Program-made: the position numbers and the translations under genes | In this document: positions 59,501 to 64,000 of the stretch, one piece after another | Layout of the letters: each line of letters begins with the position of its first letter | How positions within the stretch are numbered: the stretch's first letter is position 1 | Notes under the pieces: model-generated | Databases searched by the model: none | What the model was told of the DNA's origin: nothing | Seen by the model: only the letters and a program-made list of their open reading frames with translations | Assembly (NCBI GenBank): GCA_000499405.2 | Contig: HG738138.1 | Location: 18,763,753 to 18,827,752, forward strand | Origin: Onchocerca volvulus | Lineage: Eukaryota > Nematoda > Chromadorea > Rhabditida > Onchocercidae | Length of the DNA stretch: 64,000 bases | Direction: 5' to 3'

Positions 59501-62500
59501 AACTGCATTCCCCTTTTTTCCTGGAAGGTCAATAATTGCATTCATTTTTTTTCCTGGAAGATCAAATAAATGATGCAACTATGAATTGCAGTTTTTCAGC
59601 AATCTGGGCTAGAAATTAACATATTTCATGTTCTTCATTTCATATTTGTGACACTATTACTATCAAGGAATTCCTCTGAATTTTTAAAAAACTACCGAGG
59701 AATTTTTCGAAGTTTTTGTAAAAATATAGAAAAATAACGAAGGGATATATAAATAGCAGAAAGTCGACTACAATTAAAGAACAATGAGAAATAACTAGTC
59801 AGCTAACCAACAACTACCTTGTCAAAAGACAATAAAATAAAGACTGGGATGAAAATTGGTATATATATATATATATGTCCATTAAATAATGGTATAGAAA
59901 TCTAAAGTAAATATATTCCTTTTCCTTTTTATTTCGATAAAAAGAAAGTGAAATACACTTAGCTTAATCTCATACAGAAATATTGTTAGTGAATATCATC
60001 AAGCAGAAATAGTTTCCAGAGCAATGCTCTATATTGTATTGCGTAACAATACTCTTTTTACAGACCTAGTTCTATACAAAATCAAAACAGAGTACTGAAA
60101 TAATATTGTCAATTCGACAATATTTTTTTTGGAGCTAAGTGACGGTACGAAATGGAGAAACAAATGCTTTTATCTGCGAATTTCTGACCCTAAAACTAAT
60201 TAAAGTTGCTAATATTATTAGGAATTTCTTAGGAATCAGTAGCCATGGAAAAATCAAAGTGAATAATGAACGACATGTAACGTACAATGAGTAACAAGTT
60301 ATTTATCGATTATCCCTCACTGATGCTATGACAAAAACAAATCGCTAAATAGAGAGGGGAAAAATGAAAAAAAAAAGGAGGGAAAAGAATGCAAGATTTC
60401 CATCTTCCATGCAGATAGGACGACCAGATAGAGTTTTATTTGGGAAAATAAAAAAAAAAGCGTAAACAATGTGTCCCTCCATCTGCTATGCTATTGCGTA
60501 ATTATTTTTTCGTTCTCTCTCAATCCAACAAAGATAGAACAGGTAAGCAATGAAAAAAACAGTGGAGGTCAATAGCTCAAATCATGAATCATGACGAACT
60601 TGCTTACTGATGATGCCTCTGTCTCTAAAATTAAATCATTCAGAAAAATGCAAAAAATAAGAAATTATAGCGATAGCCAAATCAAATTCTGTGTTCGCTC
60701 ATTATCTTACTCGCAGTTATGTTTTTTGCACGGCTTAATCAGTTTTCTCCAGATTATATAAAACTGCTTACCAACAAGTTTAAACAACTTTTTTAAGTTT
60801 AAATTAATACTTAAAATTCCACAGGCACAAAATCAGATAAAAAGTGAAATCATGTACACAAACTATCTGCACAATTCGTTCTAACCAAATAATCTTGTTT
60901 ATATAAAAGAAATGTAGTTTGGAAAATCACCCTCACAAATATTTCACAGTTCTGGACAACGGATTTCAAACACACGCTTTAAGGTCGATCAAGACAATAA
61001 CTGACATAAGTCAGCTGACCATTTGTTGTTTTTGAGTTTCGGACTTGACGCAGGTGATGATAACATCATTGCAAGCAAAGCTTCATCACTTAATTCATCT
61101 TCGTTTGAGGCAACTTTTAACGCTGAATCCGATTTCGAGATCTGGCTACTAAAATGCTTCAGTTGACTTCATTCTTTCATAGTTGATTAAATGATAGAAT
61201 TGTTGAGGTTTTATAGCAAAGAAGGGAAAATAAAATGAAACTTTCTGGGAAAAGGCCAAAAGAGTAAAGCCAAAATATTAACATACAGAATGCTCTCAAG
61301 GAAAATGAATCTAACCACATAATTTGCACATATTAATGCGAGACCTTAATTTTCCATGAAACGTTAAGAAAATCACATTATTTTTAAATAATTAAACTGA
61401 ATGCTATTTACCTTTCAAGTGCCAATCTAAGGAGTTCATTATCGCTATTATCGTTGTGATGCTCTGGTGTTTGTTGTTTTGACTCTGATGATGCAGTTTG
61501 TTCTGAACACTCTTCAAAGTTATGGCTACAAAAATTTTACTTAATATTATCTGCCATTTAAATTACAAGCCCTTTCAAAGACCAAATACGGTACTGCCAC
61601 AAGATAACAATTCGCAAACAGATTGAAAAGTTACTGCAAAAAAAAAAAAATTGCCACGTCCACTTTTTCCTTTTAATCAGTCGTTTCAGATCGAAATTCA
61701 ATTATTCAACCCAGATTTAACATTTCTTCATTCACAGATTCTCGGTGAACCTACTTACAATTCATCGGAAATGGTCAGCAGAAAAACCCAAGAATCACAA
61801 TTTGAATGACTGTATTTACCAGCTTGTTCTCCTCATGAATAAGATCGAATCACATTTCAACATGAGTCCTAGATCCTTACTATCTAATACACTGCTCTCC
61901 ATCCTTGCTGTCATTTGTTCCTAAAAGAACAATTATTTTTTCACTGAATTTTAAGAAAACTTTTGTTTTATTGAAGCAATGTCTATCGCGCTTAATTGCT
62001 TTTATTTTCAATATCACTATTTTTTTATGGTTATATTTCTTTCTAATTTTTTCACATCTTATTGTATTATGTTTCGGTTCCTTTAAATCACACAATGCTT
62101 TGCTCCAAATATTTCAAATATTCCATAGTACTAAAATGCACGAACATCAGAGAGGATTCCGAGGATAGAGAAATGATAACTACATGTGTAGCGCAAAGAT
62201 GGCTCCAGATTAGTACTGGAAAATTCAATTTATAGTAGTAAATCCTAAAAATAATATCTGATATCTAAAAAAGCTTAGATAAAAAGGATAACACTGCAAT
62301 AAGACAAAATATACTACAGAGAGCATAACTTATTTTGCAAAACTCTTTCCGAAATGATGAAAGTTCATCCGAAGCGATACATGTTGAGTGTTCTCGAAAT
62401 ACTGTAGAATCGAAAAGCCTTCGCTGCTGTGTTTGGAAAAATATTAGTTTTTTTCGCTTCTCCTTTTTGATAACGTCTGAAAGTAATTCAAGATCACTGT

Positions 62501-62525
62501 CACTGATCACTAATCTCAATAACAA
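56533..62525 (-). CDS. Uncharacterised disordered protein with KEN box, phosphodegron-like and PP1-docking motifs
   Basis: Exons on the minus strand: about 62525-62344 (SDSDLELLSDVIKKEKRKKL), 61525-61412 (HNFEECSEQTASSESKQQ), 61148 to about 61035 (NEDELSDEALLAMMLSSPAS), 58751-58636 (VLRCKSCSTLTSGM, DRVRIQFDDNTRNF), 58374-58270, 58121-57987, 57670-57420, 57293-57161 and 56887-56533. All joins from 58751 to the stop, and the first two joins, match in phase; the join from 61035 to 58751 is unresolved, so an exon is probably missing. Motifs seen: RIQF (fits the RVxF PP1-docking pattern), DSGIST (fits the beta-TrCP DSGxxS/T pattern), KEN in NKENIRPIL (APC/C degron), and many SP/TP sites (SPRSSPVTSPLRWP, TPRHSPEWRR). 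The basic C-terminus includes MAPRKKKINRKSLK. There is no enzymatic domain. These motifs suggest a cell-cycle-regulated protein, an inference only. Confidence 0.6.
57841..57867. repeat. Poly(A) tract in an intron
   Basis: An uninterrupted run of about 26 A lies inside the intron between exons 57987 and 57670 of the minus-strand gene. No insertion footprint of a retroelement was recognised beside it. Confidence 0.95.
58752..61034. other. Large intron region with local tandem duplications
   Basis: Two back-to-back duplicated blocks are visible: a 33-bp unit at 59421-59485 (GCAATGAAAAACAAAAAGAT repeated as GCAATGGAAAATAAAAAGAT) and a similar-length unit at 59505-59566 (GCATTC...TTTTTTCCTGGAAG repeated). 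An (AT)9-type run is at 59861-59876. A GC-rich oligomer, GCGCGGGCTACGCCGGG, stands alone at 59182. A missing exon of the host gene may be hidden here. Confidence 0.6.
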
Positions 62526-62584
62526 TTTACAAACAGTGGATTCATACTAATATATAATTTTACTTAATAGTAAAGCACATTCCC

Positions 62585-62766
62585 TTGATGCTATATTAGT
62601 GATTCTGAAATCAATACATCTATTTATATATACTGGCCTATTTATATTCTAGAATGCATCTTACTCCTCGAGTTTTCCAAACAAAGATAATAAGATGCAT
62701 TCTAGAATAATATAAGTAGGTCAGTATATAAATAGATGTATTGGTTTCAGAATCATTTATCCATCA
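62585..62766. repeat. Long imperfect inverted repeat (about 78-bp arms, 28-nt loop)
   Basis: The left arm 62585-62662 (TTGATGCTATATTAGTGATT to AGAATGCATCTTA) is the near reverse complement of the right arm 62690-62766 (TAAGATGCATTCTAGAATAA to AATCATTTATCCATCAA). The arms differ at fewer than about ten places. There is no coding capacity. It fits a foldback/MITE-like element or a source of a hairpin RNA. Confidence 0.9.
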
Positions 62767-63014
62767 AGAAAATGTGCTAAATCTTAACTAAAATTATACT
62801 TCAGATTATTATAGGCTTCGTCGAAATGAAAATGAAACTTTATGTTTAAAATCTCAACTGATTCTTCATGACTACCTTAATGTAAAGGATATAAGAAGTC
62901 TCGTATTTTGGAACATAAGTGATAATGAAATGTTTAATAAAGATGAGCATTCGGAAATTTATCACTAATCATTAAGATTTAGTGACACTATCGATTGTAT
63001 TCTAAATTTTAGAG

Positions 63015-63066
63015 CCTATATTTGAACTTAACTTATAACACCTATATTTGAACTTAACTTATAATA
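63015..63066. repeat. 26-bp tandem duplication
   Basis: CCTATATTTGAACTTAACTTATAACA is repeated immediately with a single change at the end (TAATAA). Confidence 0.95.
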
Positions 63067-63152
63067 ACGATAGCCAAACTCATTTGTATAATCAAAATAG
63101 CTGAATAATTGATAAATCATAAAGAACAGTAATTAGAAAAATGTAAGAAAAT

Positions 63153-64000
63153 TTAGCAAAGGGTGCTACCGATAGTTTTTCTAGTGCCTTTCAGAGATTT
63201 TTCGTAACGAATTATGTTTGCTAGACGTTCCGTCTCTTTATGCATTTCTTCTTTAACTGTATTTTGGTCCTGCTTTGGCCTCTGCAATCGTTTCAAGATC
63301 CTTGGAGATACATGTACAAGAATTTTATAGATTTCTGGATTGCATAGTGATGATGGCATCCACTGCAGATTAAAGATAATGTTAAGAAATTTTAAAGAGA
63401 AATTTTTTTTAAAAAAGATAAATTGATGTATACACGTTCCGTCAGTCAAATTATTCGTCGAATACTTAAACGAAGCTAAAAGATAACATGATATAGTACA
63501 AACAGTTTAAAATTACTTCAGAAACTTCTACTTCTGAAACATTAGACGTTATCTATTTACATTCACTAACTATGCATCATCCCATTATTAATATTATTGT
63601 GCTACTTTATGCTATTAATCAGTGATGATGATACTCTTTACTAATCCATCGAAGGATCATGATCACCAGGTAAAATCACACAATACAAAAAAGGTCTTTC
63701 AAAAACCTCCCATGTCAATGCCTCAGCTCACCAGTTAATTATTAGTTTGTCACTGCATCATAATATATCTTACTTTATGTAGGTTTGTTTTTTTTCTTTC
63801 CTATCTAGAATATTTCGAAATTTTTAAAAATCTAAAATCATGTCCTTTAGCATCGATTTACAAAATAAAACTTACAGAAACATTAGCATGAATAGTTTCA
63901 TCGTCAGAGCCATGATTCCTAATCCATGGGACATATTCGTCTGCCTTTTCTTCAAACCAGTCATCGAAAATCTTTTTCTCTGCAAGTACAAACAATGTTG
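63153..64000 (-). CDS. C-terminal exons of an unrecognised gene, cut by the window edge
   Basis: Exon 63979-63876 encodes KKIFDDWFEEKADEYVPWIR and NHGSDDETIHANVS, then donor GTAAGT. It joins in phase 0 to the last exon 63362-63153 (WMPSSLCNPEIYKILVHVSP, RILKRLQRPKQDQNTVKEEM, KETERLANIIRYEKSLKG, ending GSTLC). The sequence is acidic first and strongly basic and helical at the end. The upstream exons are outside the window to the right. I do not recognise the family. Confidence 0.65.

Noticed and set aside
1..64000. tRNA, rRNA, CRISPR or bacterial operon features
   Set aside because: None could be recognised by eye; the bacterial content is limited to the intronic relics.

Overview
The window is eukaryotic nuclear DNA. 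It is AT-rich, and its genes are cut into many short exons of roughly 50-250 nt by introns of 100-1500 bp with nematode-style acceptors (TTTTCAG or TTTTTAG) and GTAAG donors. The encoded proteins are animal proteins. A relic of Wolbachia-type bacterial DNA sits inside an intron. Together these point to a filarial nematode (Onchocercidae); the species cannot be fixed from sequence alone. Gene models below were built by hand by matching reading frame and splice phase between exons. They are reliable in conserved parts and provisional at the ends.

Left part (1-10.9 kb): a decayed Helitron rolling-circle transposon (1 to about 1650) and a second Helitron scrap next to a dispersed repeat tail (4320-4760) flank a small minus-strand gene of unknown function (3061-4235). 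A two-exon Cys-rich protein gene follows (5143-5540). The rest is mostly intergenic, with a weak candidate gene near 8.9-9.2 kb, a 17-bp perfect palindrome at 9.4 kb and one copy of a dispersed repeat at 10.45-10.78 kb.

Centre (10.9-41.3 kb), plus strand: the gene for condensin subunit CAP-G (10956-20156), with bacterial rpsA-like and bamA-like fragments in intron 2 and a probable GC-AG intron; a 6-kb spacer with a 92-bp CA microsatellite; the gene for a SIPA1L/SPA-1-type Rap GTPase-activating protein (26146 to 36945 or 38383), with RapGAP, PDZ and C-terminal coiled coil and two possible C-terminal exons; then a lineage-restricted protein of about 620 residues with one very large exon (38895-41289).

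Right part (41.3-64 kb): two paralogous minus-strand genes for tiny secreted peptides made of a signal sequence, the box IFFGG and a run of cysteines and glycines (42237-42655 and 47873-48259). These are the most novel system in the window. Next come a plus-strand trail of coding pieces that may be a gene or pseudogene (48.87-50.29 kb), a 34-residue secreted-peptide ORF (51771-51875), the minus-strand TRAPP subunit gene TRAPPC6 (53744-55046), a minus-strand disordered protein with KEN-box, phosphodegron-like and PP1-docking motifs (56533 to about 62525), and the C-terminal exons of a further minus-strand gene running off the right edge.

The genes do not form one pathway. CAP-G acts in chromosome condensation, SIPA1L in Rap signalling at junctions or the cortex, and TRAPPC6 in ER-Golgi vesicle tethering.
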